Origin: Haloimpatiens lingqiaonensis
GTDB taxonomy: Bacteria > Bacillota > Clostridia > Clostridiales > Clostridiaceae
DNA length: 64,000 bases
Strand: one strand, 5' to 3'
NCBI RefSeq assembly: GCF_044502415.1
Contig: NZ_CP172402.1
Under the pieces are notes generated by a model. The model saw nothing but the letters and a program-made list of their open reading frames with translations, made no database searches and was not told the DNA's origin. Positions within the stretch are counted from its first letter, which is position 1, and each line of letters opens with the position of its first letter. This document shows positions 35,272 through 44,068 of the stretch, piece by piece. Both the position numbers and the translations under genes were made by a program.

Positions 35272-35520
35272 ATGTCAAGAAAAAACTGTTGCTGTAATTC
35301 ACCAGCATATGGCTGTGGTTGTGGAACACAAACATGTTTTGGGAATATATGTAATCCTTTCTGTTTAGTAGTGCTATTAATAGCCCTTAAAAAAGGAGAG
35401 GTAATACAATCCCAATCCACAATTGAAGCTCTATTCTTCTTATTCTTACTTTTATGCTGCTGCTGCAATAGAGGTAACTTTGCAGGTTTTAATGCCCAAA
35501 GATGTAATTGCTGCTGCTAG
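35272..35520 (+). CDS. Small Cys-rich protein
   Basis: 82 residues from ATG 35272, preceded by AGGAAAGGGGGG. It has an N-terminal Cys cluster (NCCCNSPAYGCGCGTQTC), a hydrophobic stretch of about 20 (CLVVLLIAL, then FFLFLLLCCCC), and a Cys-rich tail (RCNCCC at the end). Nineteen or so cysteines in 82 residues is extreme. It resembles its left neighbour in style and may form disulfide-linked sheets or bind metal; neither is shown. Candidate spore-coat or exosporium component. Confidence 0.65.
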   Translation: MSRKNCCCNSPAYGCGCGTQTCFGNICNPFCLVVLLIALKKGEVIQSQSTIEALFFLFLLLCCCCNRGNFAGFNAQRCNCCC

Positions 35521-35575
35521 TAAAAGTAATGGGAAGGAGTATGTCCTTCCCTAGTGTAAAAAAAGGGGTGGTATA

Positions 35576-36121
35576 GTGTCTAAGAAGAAACATAAAAAAA
35601 GACAGCAAGAAATAAGGGAAGATAACAATTTTAATAATAATCCATATGACAATCCTAATCCATATAATAACTTTGATAATTCTCCATTAGGACAGATATC
35701 AAAAATGATAGGTAATATAGATATGAATACATTAGCGCAGTTATTAGCTAATTTTAACATACAAGGTAATGAGTATGACCAGGACGAAATAGAGAGTACT
35801 GGGGATAAAAAAGAAAAAATTCAATATAAAGAAAAACAGGTTAAAGATAAAATTTCAGGGGAAAAAATAAATAGAGATTATAATACAGTAGATAGAACTG
35901 AAGATAGAACAAAAGAAGGAAATGAAAATATCCATAATGAAATAATAGATAATATAGAAAACATGGATGATGTTAAAATCACAGATATAGAAGACTATAA
36001 TGAATACGATATAGATAAGAGGGAAAAAGTGGTAAGATTACTAATTTGTTTGAGAAATTTATGCGATGAAAAGATAAAAGAAGAAATAAATAGACTCATA
36101 GAAATATATTCTAGTAATTAA
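35576..36121 (+). CDS. Polar Asn/Glu/Lys-rich protein of unknown function
   Basis: 181 residues from GTG 35576 (site AAAAGGGGTGG). A basic N terminus (MSKKKHKKRQQEIRE) leads into an Asn/Pro/Tyr-rich low-complexity stretch, a short segment NTLAQLLANFNIQG, and a long acidic Lys/Glu/Asp/Ile-rich tail. No membrane segment and no Cys, in contrast to its two neighbours. Such proteins can be intrinsically unfolded scaffolds. The spacer before it holds a perfect hairpin (GGGAAGGA with TCCTTCCC, 35531-35551). Function unknown; it might be a third part of a surface or coat module. Confidence 0.6.
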   Translation: MSKKKHKKRQQEIREDNNFNNNPYDNPNPYNNFDNSPLGQISKMIGNIDMNTLAQLLANFNIQGNEYDQDEIESTGDKKEKIQYKEKQVKDKISGEKINRDYNTVDRTEDRTKEGNENIHNEIIDNIENMDDVKITDIEDYNEYDIDKREKVVRLLICLRNLCDEKIKEEINRLIEIYSSN

Positions 36122-36249
36122 TTTTTATAAATAACATAAATTAAATAAATTTTACTTATAACATGTATAAATTTTATTATATATGGAAATATTATTAATG
36201 TAAACAAATTAATATTTGATTTACATTAATAAATTTTAAGTTGTTTTAT

Positions 36250-36300
36250 GCCCCAAACCCCCCATCCCCCTTGGACCGCATTTAGCGGTCCATTTTATTT
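36250..36300 (+). terminator. C-rich tract followed by a terminator hairpin
   Basis: GGACCGC (36273-36279) and GCGGTCC (36285-36291) form a compact stem, followed by ATTTTATTT. It would end the Cys-rich gene group. Upstream, 36251-36270 has runs of four, six and five C, i.e. G-runs on the other strand. Confidence 0.7.
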
Positions 36301-37263
36301 CAAGGGAGAAAAGGATACTTTAGCAATTTTATATGAAATTTGTTCTGTTTTATTTTCACAAGGCTTTAAGGTTAAAGCTAAAGTATAATTTTTCATATCT
36401 TTAGAATCCTTCGAAGCTCCTTTAAAATTTAAAGTCCAATATATTTCTGATGGTTGCCCATCTTTTATATATTTAGAATCTTTAAAAAAACCATCTTGGA
36501 AGGAAAGTTTAGAAGTTTTTGAATTAATTTCACGTATAAATTCATCAACCTTTTGTAGTGAGGAGTCATTAAGGGTAATATCCTTTAATGAATCGGCAAA
36601 GGAATCCTTAGCTTCAGACATAGAGCACATTAAATTTATAAACTGCCCTATAGTATCTTTTCCAAAAAAGTTTTCTTCATATTTATAATTAAAATTCCTA
36701 AGTTCCCTTCCAACTATCATATAACTATCAAAGGTTATTTTGCCATCTTTATAATTTCCAGACATAAATTTTGGTGTCCTATTAGTTGAGTAATCTACAA
36801 AACCCAAGATATTATTATAACTACAAAATATATCTTCAAAGGTTTCTTTGTTCCAAAGGAAAACATGCTGTATAGCCTTATCATTTTTGCATGACTGAAT
36901 AAATATTTCTGGTGTATTATCTCTATTAATATCTTTTAAGGTAAGGCGCATTGGCCAGTGTTCATAATAATCTCCTAGAGTATCCAATTTCTTTTCAGGT
37001 TCTAAAAAGATACTTTTTTTATCTTTTGTATTTACTTGAACATAATACTTATCTTTTTTTGTTTTAACATATAGTAAATCCTCTTCGCCATCTCCAGTTA
37101 AATCTGTTTTAAATATTTTATCTTTGGACATAATATTGAAAGTAGACAGGGAATTTTTTTTCTTCCCTAAGGTTATAAAAAAAATACAAATTAAAAGGAC
37201 TATTAATACACTAACTATCATGTATATATGTTTTTTCTTTAAAAATATTACTTTTAACTTCAT
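36295..37263 (-). CDS. Membrane-anchored protein with FG-GAP/VCBS-like calcium loops
   Basis: 322 residues, read left from ATG 37261-37263, after GGGGGTGAATT. One N-terminal membrane segment (about 12-33). Two loops resemble calcium-binding FG-GAP/VCBS repeats: TDLTGDGEEDLLYV and KDINRDNTPEIFI. The rest is beta-rich with a C-terminal beta domain containing YWTLNFKGASKD. Likely outside the membrane. It faces a solute-binding lipoprotein gene across a shared upstream region, so the two may be controlled together. Function unknown. Confidence 0.7.
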   Translation of the reverse strand: MKLKVIFLKKKHIYMIVSVLIVLLICIFFITLGKKKNSLSTFNIMSKDKIFKTDLTGDGEEDLLYVKTKKDKYYVQVNTKDKKSIFLEPEKKLDTLGDYYEHWPMRLTLKDINRDNTPEIFIQSCKNDKAIQHVFLWNKETFEDIFCSYNNILGFVDYSTNRTPKFMSGNYKDGKITFDSYMIVGRELRNFNYKYEENFFGKDTIGQFINLMCSMSEAKDSFADSLKDITLNDSSLQKVDEFIREINSKTSKLSFQDGFFKDSKYIKDGQPSEIYWTLNFKGASKDSKDMKNYTLALTLKPCENKTEQISYKIAKVSFSPLK

Positions 37264-37362
37264 GTAATTCACCCCCATTAAAGTATATGCATGAATAGTA
37301 TAATTAATTAATTACATAAACTAATTTTAAATAAAATCCTTTAAAAAGGAGTGATATGTCTT

Positions 37363-38604
37363 ATGAAAAACATAAAAAAAGTATTGGGTATATTTTTAAT
37401 AAGTTTAATATGCTTAAATTTTATTGGATGTACAAATAAAAAAGATAAAAAAGAAGAAGCAAGTGGATTAAAAGAAGTGAATATATGTACAAATTTAGAT
37501 AGTAAGGACGACTTATACTTAATAAATTATATTAAAAATCAATATGAAAGCATGAATGATAAAAATAGAGTTAATATTATTAATTTTAGTGATTTGAAAG
37601 AAGCTACATATATGTTAAATGAGAAAAAGGCTAATTTATTATTTACAGATAGAAATAGTATGATACAACTAGAGAGCAAGGGATTAATTGGAGAGATGAC
37701 TCCGATTGTAAAAGAAGAAAAATTAAATGAAAGATATTATGACATAGTAATTAATTATGGTAAACACCGTAATGGGATATATGGAGTGGGTATACTACCA
37801 TTTTCAATGGAAATACTATATAATAAAAATGTTGCGGATAAGATCAATATTGCTTATCCTAAAGATATTCATGAGTTATTTAATGTATTTAAGAAGTTAA
37901 ATGAAAAAGATATAGAAATACCAGTGACTATGCCTGAAAATATTGAAATAAATGAATTATTATTTTCTATTATATTTAACAATATTACTTTTGAAAATAA
38001 TATAGATGAGTTTTATGGAAGCTCTGATAAATACTACAAAGATTCAAAGGATATACAAAAGGTTTTTGAATACATAAATTATTTATATAAAAACAATATA
38101 ATTACTAACAAGACTTTTAAAAAAATGGGATTTGATAATTTGAAAGAACTGCAAGAAAAAGAATATCCATTGTTCATAGCAGCTTATAATGGTAGAGGGC
38201 TTAATAAATTTGAAGAGTTGTATAAGTACCAATTATTAGATTTAAATAAAAATAGTTTTAAAAACATTATAATAGTAGAACCTGTGGTTTGCGTAAACAC
38301 TGATAGTATGGATAAGGAAGAAGTAAAAAAGTTTATAAAATTTATATACAGTGAAGATTTTCAACAAAATTTATCACAACAAGGATTTAAAACAGCAAGT
38401 AAGGCGGTAAACAACAAAACTACGGAGAAAAACGAAAAAGTATTTATAGATCATATTAATTATGGTAATAAAAGGAATATGATGATAAATCATAGCATTC
38501 CAGAAGAAATCAATAGGAGCATAGAAAAAATAGTAACTAAGATTCTTAAGGGACAATACACCGGCGAAGAGTGGAAAGAAGTAATAAAGAGTACATATAA
38601 ATAA
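37363..38604 (+). CDS. Extracellular solute-binding lipoprotein
   Basis: 413 residues from ATG 37363 (AAGGAGTG upstream; GTG 37351 is inside that region). A lipoprotein signal peptide ends at LNFIGC, so Cys is lipidated at about residue 24. The remainder matches family-1-like ABC solute-binding proteins (NICTNLDSKDDLYL, then YGVGILPFSMEILYNKNVADK and the hinge-like segments). No ABC permease genes are near, so it may work with a transporter elsewhere or act as a sensor. The substrate cannot be read from sequence. Confidence 0.75.
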   Translation: MKNIKKVLGIFLISLICLNFIGCTNKKDKKEEASGLKEVNICTNLDSKDDLYLINYIKNQYESMNDKNRVNIINFSDLKEATYMLNEKKANLLFTDRNSMIQLESKGLIGEMTPIVKEEKLNERYYDIVINYGKHRNGIYGVGILPFSMEILYNKNVADKINIAYPKDIHELFNVFKKLNEKDIEIPVTMPENIEINELLFSIIFNNITFENNIDEFYGSSDKYYKDSKDIQKVFEYINYLYKNNIITNKTFKKMGFDNLKELQEKEYPLFIAAYNGRGLNKFEELYKYQLLDLNKNSFKNIIIVEPVVCVNTDSMDKEEVKKFIKFIYSEDFQQNLSQQGFKTASKAVNNKTTEKNEKVFIDHINYGNKRNMMINHSIPEEINRSIEKIVTKILKGQYTGEEWKEVIKSTYK

Positions 38605-38621
38605 AAGCATAAGTAGGGAAG

Positions 38622-39035
38622 CTACTCATGCTTACAGCTAGGACATAATCCATAAAAGTAAATTTTATTAGAAAGTACCGAATAATCTGTATACTCTTTA
38701 ACTTCTTCATTTAATTTAGAAAAAGATAAATTTTCAATGTCATCAACTCTGCCGCAGTTTAAGCATTGTATGTGTGGGTGAGGATGTATATTTCCATCGT
38801 ATCTAAAACTTCCTTCGCCTACATTTATTTCTTGTACTAGATTTACTTCAACTAAAGTTTTTAAGGCTTTATAAACCGTTGCAAGACTCATGGTAGGATA
38901 GTCTTCTTGTAAAGCCTTATAAACAGTTTCAGCAGAAGGGTGTTCTTTAGTACTTTTTAGATATTTATAAACTGCTATTCTTTGGGGGGTCAATTTAAGC
39001 CCTTTTTCCTTAAATACAGATGTAATATTATTCAT
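38622..39035 (-). CDS. perR: Fur-family regulator, PerR-like
   Basis: 137 residues from ATG 39033-39035 on the minus strand, preceded by AAGGAATGG. Winged helix with KEKGLKLTPQRIAVYKYL and the recognition helix region MSLATVYKALKTL. Metal-site residues are HPHPHIQCLNCGRVDDIE, and a second Cys pair at the end (CPSCKHE). The FRYDGNIHPHPH stretch (Asp plus two His) fits the PerR metal site that senses peroxide through His oxidation. Fur itself cannot be fully excluded. The gene stands opposite the phoH-like gene; its own control region is within 300 bases. Confidence 0.85.
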   Translation of the reverse strand: MNNITSVFKEKGLKLTPQRIAVYKYLKSTKEHPSAETVYKALQEDYPTMSLATVYKALKTLVEVNLVQEINVGEGSFRYDGNIHPHPHIQCLNCGRVDDIENLSFSKLNEEVKEYTDYSVLSNKIYFYGLCPSCKHE

Positions 39036-39290
39036 AATCACCATTCCTTATTTTTTAATTAGTTATATTATATAATAAAAATTATTATCTGTAAAGAACG
39101 TAAAATAATTTAAAATGTATATAGAATCTTTTTTTAGTATACAGTTAAATATAATCTATGGCTATTGAATTGCAAAAATATTCAAAATATATACGAAATC
39201 TTTTTATAAAGCTTTCTAATATTGTTATACTATGTGTTACAAATAAATATTAATATAGTAAGTATAATTTTATAGTTTAACAATTGTTGA

Positions 39291-39341
39291 AAGGAGGATT
39301 TGTTGACTTATATAATATGTCAACAATTATATATTGAATAA
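39291..39341 (+). promoter_or_regulatory. Displaced ribosome binding site with hairpin and short leader frame before the phoH-like gene
   Basis: AAAGGAGG (39291-39298) lies 35 bases before the start codon TTG 39334. A perfect hairpin, TTGTTGAC (39300-39307) with GTCAACAA (39319-39326), lies between. Folding would bring the site to about nine bases from TTG. Alternatively a 12-codon leader (TTG 39303 to TAA 39339-39341) overlaps the start and couples translation. Confidence 0.55.
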
Positions 39342-40710
39342 CACATATATTATAGATACAAATGTCTTTTTATATTCCCCAGAAAGTATATTAAATTTTC
39401 AAGATGGAGATTTGATAATACCCGAAGTGGTTCTTGAGGAGTTAGATAATTTTAAGGGAAACAGTGGAGAACTAGGATATAAAGCTAGGCGTGCAATTAG
39501 AATAATAGATGAAATTAGAATAAAAGGAAATTTGGTTAAAGGAATTAAATTATCTAGTGGAACCAAATTAAGGGTAGAAACAGGTTATTGTGAAGTAGAA
39601 ATTCCAAAAGCTTGGGAGAAGCATAAACCTGATAATAGAATAATTCAAATTTGTAAGGGATTAATGGAAAAAGGGGAAGATGTACATTTAGTTACTATGG
39701 ATGCCATGGAAAAGATAAAGGCAGATTCATTAGGAATTTCAGTTTATGATTTTTCAGAGAATTTTTCTAGTGATTATAGTACAAACTATACGGGGAGAAC
39801 AGAATTATATGCTTCTGAAGAAGATATAGATAATTTTTATATAAAAAAGTATATAGATTTGAAAGAATTGTCTTATTACTGCCAAGAAAAGCAAAGTTAT
39901 ATTAAACCAGAGTTAATAGTAAATGAATTTGTATTAATTAGGGCTACAAATAACCCTAGAAAAACTGCATTAGGAAGATATAATGGAAAAGAAGTTGTGC
40001 CATTGATATATGGCGATATACGACCTTTGAATATAATGCCTAGAAATATAGGACAAAAATTTATGCAGGAAGCCCTTTTTATGGAGTGTGATAAGGCTCC
40101 TTTAGTTATAATAAAAGGACCTGCAGGCACTGCTAAAACATTATTTTCACTGGCAATAGGGTTGTATAAAGTACTAGAAACGGATCCTAAGGAATACAGA
40201 AGGATTTTAGTTTGCAGAGCTAATGTGACGATGGATGAGGAGATAGGATTTTTACCAGGTTCTGAACAGGATAAAATATTGCCTTTTATGAGACCAGTGT
40301 ATGATAACTTAGAGGTTTTAATGAATTCATATTACAAGTGTAAATACAAAGATGAAGAAGAACTTAATTGCAAAATTAGAGAATTCTTTGATAGAAGGAT
40401 TGTAACTACGGAGGCAGTGGCTTATTTAAGAGGAAGATCCATATACAAGAACTGGGTAATTATAGATGAGGCGCAAAATCTTTCCCCAAAACAAATTAAA
40501 GCTATAGTTACTCGAATAGGAAATGGAACTAAATTAATACTTATAGGTGATCCAGAACAAATAGATCAACCATCTTTAGATTTTAAATACAATGGATTGT
40601 GCTATGCTTCAGAAAAAATGAAGGGTAGCCCACTTTGTTATCAGTTGACTTTAAATTATGAAGAATGTGAAAGATCCCCTTTAGCTTACGAAGGATCCAA
40701 AAGATTATAA
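39334..40710 (+). CDS. PIN-domain and PhoH ATPase fusion (YlaK type)
   Basis: 458 residues. The only usable start is TTG 39334; frames upstream are closed by a stop. It begins NNTYIIDTNVFLY, the first conserved Asp of a PIN nuclease domain, with ELGYKARRAIRIIDE and the terminal Asp motif (LVTMDAMEKIKADSLG). From about residue 235 is a PhoH ATPase with Walker A IKGPAGTAKTLFSLAIG and Walker B IDEAQNLSPKQIKAI, then IGDPEQIDQP. PIN-PhoH proteins are RNA-processing or toxin-like ATPase-nucleases; the exact job in clostridia is unclear. A large hairpin terminates it. Confidence 0.9.
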   Translation: MNNTYIIDTNVFLYSPESILNFQDGDLIIPEVVLEELDNFKGNSGELGYKARRAIRIIDEIRIKGNLVKGIKLSSGTKLRVETGYCEVEIPKAWEKHKPDNRIIQICKGLMEKGEDVHLVTMDAMEKIKADSLGISVYDFSENFSSDYSTNYTGRTELYASEEDIDNFYIKKYIDLKELSYYCQEKQSYIKPELIVNEFVLIRATNNPRKTALGRYNGKEVVPLIYGDIRPLNIMPRNIGQKFMQEALFMECDKAPLVIIKGPAGTAKTLFSLAIGLYKVLETDPKEYRRILVCRANVTMDEEIGFLPGSEQDKILPFMRPVYDNLEVLMNSYYKCKYKDEEELNCKIREFFDRRIVTTEAVAYLRGRSIYKNWVIIDEAQNLSPKQIKAIVTRIGNGTKLILIGDPEQIDQPSLDFKYNGLCYASEKMKGSPLCYQLTLNYEECERSPLAYEGSKRL

Positions 40711-40750
40711 AATATATTATTTATTGCAATGATAATGAAATGTACGAATT

Positions 40751-40862
40751 ATCAATGAGCAATTAATGATATAAATTCAAGGGAGTTTTTAAATATGTTT
40801 TCATTAAAATAAGATTTAAAAACTCCTTTTGAATTTTACCATTAATGAATCATTGCTCATTA
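40751..40862. terminator. Long compound hairpin terminator after the phoH-like gene
   Basis: GGAGTTTTTAAAT (40782-40794) and ATTTAAAAACTCC (40814-40826) form the core, followed by TTTTGAATTTT. Partly complementary flanks, including AATGAGCAAT and ATTGCTCATT, extend the structure to about 110 bases. Confidence 0.7.
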
Positions 40863-40966
40863 ATACATTAATCATTGAGTATTGATCATTGTTAATATAT
40901 TGTAATGAATACATACTTGTGATATATTTTACTTTATACTTGTGTAGTTTGAGAAAGGTGATAAAG

Positions 40967-41950
40967 TTGAAAAAAGATAAAAAAATATCTAAAATTTTGG
41001 TTTTCCTAGGGTTTCAAGTGGTGTTTATGCTTATAACAGTACCTTTCTTTGTATTTTATGGTCCCTTTGAAAATGTTAAAAAGGCCATGGTAGGGGCATC
41101 AATGACCACTTTAAGTCATCAATACATAGCAAAAGCTTTTCTGCCGGAGAATTATATAAAAGATATTTTAAGTGAAAATAAATTTAATATAAAAAAACAA
41201 GAGAATTTAGAACAAATAAAAATTAATATAAAAAACAGAAATAAAAAAAACTATATAGATAAATATATTGTTAAAAGTAAAAGATTTAAAGGATATGCGT
41301 TAATAATAGATGACCCAAATAAAGTGAAAGTGGGATATAGTAGTAAACTAGGGATAGAAGGAGAAACCACAAGCCATATAGCAAAGGAGAATAATGCTAT
41401 AGCTGCTATTAATGGAGGAGCCTTTGGATACAATAAAAAAGATGAATCATGGATTAGCACAGGTGCGAATCCAATGGGAATTTTAATAAGCCATGGTAAA
41501 AATATATGTGAAGATGTTAATGAAAATTTAAAAATGCATATTATGGCTTTTACAGAAGAGGGAGTATTGTTAGTAGGAGAATATACTTTAAAAGAATTAA
41601 AAGAGTTAAAAATAAGGGATGCCATATCTTTTGGTCCACCATTAATTATTGATGGTAAGGGTACCATAATTAAAGGAGATGGAGGTTGGGGCATAGCACC
41701 TAGAACTGTTATAGGACAGAAAAAAGACGGAAGTATAATTTTATTAGTTATAGATGGAAGACAACCTAGTAGTTATGGGGCTAGTTTAAAGGATTTACAA
41801 CAAATAATGCTCCAATTAGGTGCTTATAATGCTACTAATTTAGATGGAGGCTCATCCTCTACTATGTATTATCAAGGAGAAATATTAAATAATCCTTCTG
41901 ATCCTTTAGGTGAAAGAACAGTACCTTCTATTGTATATGTAGAACAATAA
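40967..41950 (+). CDS. Phosphodiester glycosidase (NAGPA domain) family protein, membrane-anchored
   Basis: 327 residues from TTG 40967, eight bases after AAAGGTG (a longer frame begins at 40889 but has no site). One N-terminal membrane segment (about 14-36) precedes a C-terminal domain with AIAAINGGAFGY, SFGPPLIIDGKG, APRTVIGQKKDGSIILLVIDG and the near-terminal TNLDGGSSSTMYYQGE. These are the hallmark NGG, P-R-T and DGGSSST blocks of the phosphodiester glycosidase family found in EpsL-like exopolysaccharide proteins. Likely acts on a cell-surface glycan or teichoic acid. It precedes an anchored protein of unknown function. Confidence 0.85.
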   Translation: MKKDKKISKILVFLGFQVVFMLITVPFFVFYGPFENVKKAMVGASMTTLSHQYIAKAFLPENYIKDILSENKFNIKKQENLEQIKINIKNRNKKNYIDKYIVKSKRFKGYALIIDDPNKVKVGYSSKLGIEGETTSHIAKENNAIAAINGGAFGYNKKDESWISTGANPMGILISHGKNICEDVNENLKMHIMAFTEEGVLLVGEYTLKELKELKIRDAISFGPPLIIDGKGTIIKGDGGWGIAPRTVIGQKKDGSIILLVIDGRQPSSYGASLKDLQQIMLQLGAYNATNLDGGSSSTMYYQGEILNNPSDPLGERTVPSIVYVEQ

Positions 41951-41997
41951 AATAGCATGATTTTAAAAATGTTTAAATAATTGGCAAGGTGAACTTT

Positions 41998-43038
41998 ATG
42001 AAAAGATTTAAAAAATTGTTGTTGTGGGTTATAATAGGATTACTTTTACAAACGTTGTTACTTTGGTATTTGGATAAATATATTTTAGGTAAAGACATAA
42101 ACATACAAATAACAAAAATACCCTATGAAAAAAAGGATAAAGTATATAATACTAAAGTTAAGATACCACTAGAGGCAAAAAATATAAAAATATCATCTGA
42201 AGCTGAATATATTTCTTATTTTAGTGGGAAAAAATTAAATATAATAGATATAGAAAAAGGAACAACTGAAAGCTTTCCTGTAACTGAAAAGAGTACTATA
42301 TTGGATTATGAATGGGTGGAAAATAGAAGTAGATTATTAATATTAGAAGGTGAAAAAGAGAAGAATTCCAGCAGGGTTAAAATATCATATTATGATGCCA
42401 AAAAACATTTAAAGGAAGAAATAGCTCATTTAGCATGGGCTAATATAGAAGATACCACTGGTCATATAGTTATATCTCCAGTTATAGAAATGATATATAT
42501 AAATATCACAGAAAAAGATAAATCCAGAGTATATAGTGTGGATTTAATGAAAAATGTAAAAGAAATAAACTTGGGAAAAACTTCCGTAGGAAATATGCTT
42601 GTAACTAAAGAAAATGTACTTTTATATGAAAACTTAGAAGATTCCTCTTTAATGCAATATAATAAAGGGGAAATTAAAGAAATATCTAAATTAAAAGGGA
42701 CAAGGTTATGGGCCTTGGATAAGAAAGAAAATATTTACTTATATGAAATGAAAAATTCAAAAGTTAGTGATATATTATATATTGATAATATAAGTAGATT
42801 AAATAATATAAAGAATAGAAATTTTAAAAGGATATCCTTGGATAAGGAATATAATTTAAACAGTATTTATTTAAAAGACAATGGGGAGGTTTATGTAAAA
42901 GATCAGGAAACTGATATAATTAAAGGGTGTAACTCTCATAAGGTGTTTAAATACGAAGGAGATTTCATTGGATTTTATAAATATGGTTTTCTTTATAAAG
43001 ATATTAAAGGGCACATTAAAATTTTGGAAATAAAATAA
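41998..43038 (+). CDS. Membrane-anchored propeller-like protein of unknown function
   Basis: 346 residues from ATG 41998, after AAGGTGAAC; GTG 41989 sits within the site. One N-terminal membrane segment (about 7-28). The rest consists of short beta-strand units with repeating YxxD/Ixx patterns (KNIKISSEAEYISYFSGKKL, later LYEMKNSKVSDILYID), which suggest a beta-propeller but no known family. The gene lies 48 bases after the NAGPA gene, so both may be one operon at the cell surface. Low sequence complexity is not seen. A MITE-like repeat follows. Confidence 0.65.
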   Translation: MKRFKKLLLWVIIGLLLQTLLLWYLDKYILGKDINIQITKIPYEKKDKVYNTKVKIPLEAKNIKISSEAEYISYFSGKKLNIIDIEKGTTESFPVTEKSTILDYEWVENRSRLLILEGEKEKNSSRVKISYYDAKKHLKEEIAHLAWANIEDTTGHIVISPVIEMIYINITEKDKSRVYSVDLMKNVKEINLGKTSVGNMLVTKENVLLYENLEDSSLMQYNKGEIKEISKLKGTRLWALDKKENIYLYEMKNSKVSDILYIDNISRLNNIKNRNFKRISLDKEYNLNSIYLKDNGEVYVKDQETDIIKGCNSHKVFKYEGDFIGFYKYGFLYKDIKGHIKILEIK

Positions 43039-43059
43039 ATTAAAATAAATAAATTAAAT

Positions 43060-43267
43060 AACTCAACTTTCGCATATAAATTTTAAGTTCTACACTATGC
43101 AAGGTAAGAAGTAAGAAGTAAGAAGTAAGAAGTAAAAAGTAAGAGGTAATAAGTAATGAGTACTACTTACCTGCAAATTTTATAACCTAGTACCTAGCAC
43201 TTAGTACCTAACTAAGCAGTAATTGCCTGCAAATTTTTAGTTTTATAACTGCAAAAGTTGAATTATT
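43060..43267 (+). repeat. Best copy of the MITE-like family with internal purine tandem repeats
   Basis: The left end AACTCAACTTTCGCATATAA and right end TTTTATAACTGCAAAAGTTG are near-perfect inverted repeats of each other. In between are about five GTAAGAA units (43103-43150), then a pyrimidine-rich tract and ACCTAGCACTTAGTACC. No transposase. This is the fullest copy of the family. Confidence 0.75.
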
Positions 43268-43295
43268 AACTATTAACAGTTGGGGGGAGAAAATT

Positions 43296-43967
43296 TTGTT
43301 CAGTAAAGAATATATATTACAAAAGATATTATTTATTCCGGCTATATTGATAGCATTTACAGTGCATGAATATGCTCATGCTAAAATGGCGGATAAATTA
43401 GGTGATAAGACGCCTAGATTTCAAGGAAGGCTCACATTGAATCCTATTACTCATATAGATCCAATAGGCTTTGTTATGATATTAATATTTGGGTTTGGAT
43501 GGGCAAGACCAGTAGAAACTAATCCTAGAGCTTTCAAAAACTATTATAAAGATGATTTAAAGGTGTCCGTAGCAGGACCATTATCAAATCTTATAACAGC
43601 CTTTATTTTTGCTTTGATTTATGGAATTATTGCAAATCATATTTTTGTAGGGGATTATGGAATTAAAATTAATAACATAATGTTTTTAATACTATACATA
43701 ATTCAAAGTGTGGTTACCATAAATGCAATGTTGTTTTTATTTAACTTATTACCTATACCAAGCTTAGATGGCTTCCATGTTTTAAGAGATTTATTTCCTA
43801 AATTTTTCTATAAGTTTTCGGATGTAATTTATGGATATCAAATGGTTATATTAGTTTTATTAATAGTGCCATTGCCAGGTTTTGGAACATCTATAATTTC
43901 TTTCATAGTACATAGACCATCCATGGCTATAGCAAGCTTATTCTTTAAAATAGCAAGTTTAATTTAG
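43296..43967 (+). CDS. Site-2 protease (M50 family) membrane metalloprotease homologue
   Basis: 223 residues from TTG 43296, preceded by GGGGGGAGA. Zinc-site motif HEYAHAKMADKLGD near residue 24 (HExxH) and the second element LLPIPSLDGFHVL (about 150) match the short bacterial M50/SpoIVFB-like group. Five or more membrane segments. Such proteases cut membrane-bound regulators; YwhC-type members are of unknown target. Full catalytic residues are present. It stands alone before trmB. Confidence 0.88.
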   Translation: MFSKEYILQKILFIPAILIAFTVHEYAHAKMADKLGDKTPRFQGRLTLNPITHIDPIGFVMILIFGFGWARPVETNPRAFKNYYKDDLKVSVAGPLSNLITAFIFALIYGIIANHIFVGDYGIKINNIMFLILYIIQSVVTINAMLFLFNLLPIPSLDGFHVLRDLFPKFFYKFSDVIYGYQMVILVLLIVPLPGFGTSIISFIVHRPSMAIASLFFKIASLI

Positions 43968-44068
43968 TTGTAGCTTGATTTGCAGTTTCTTATTTTGGAT
44001 TATTATTGTTTTCTATAACTTTTGTATGTTAAAATGATAAGCGAATGTTACGTATATAGGAGGAAAAT

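Noticed and set aside
43103..43150. CRISPR array
   Set aside because: The units are 7-base tandem repeats without unique spacers and no cas genes are present.
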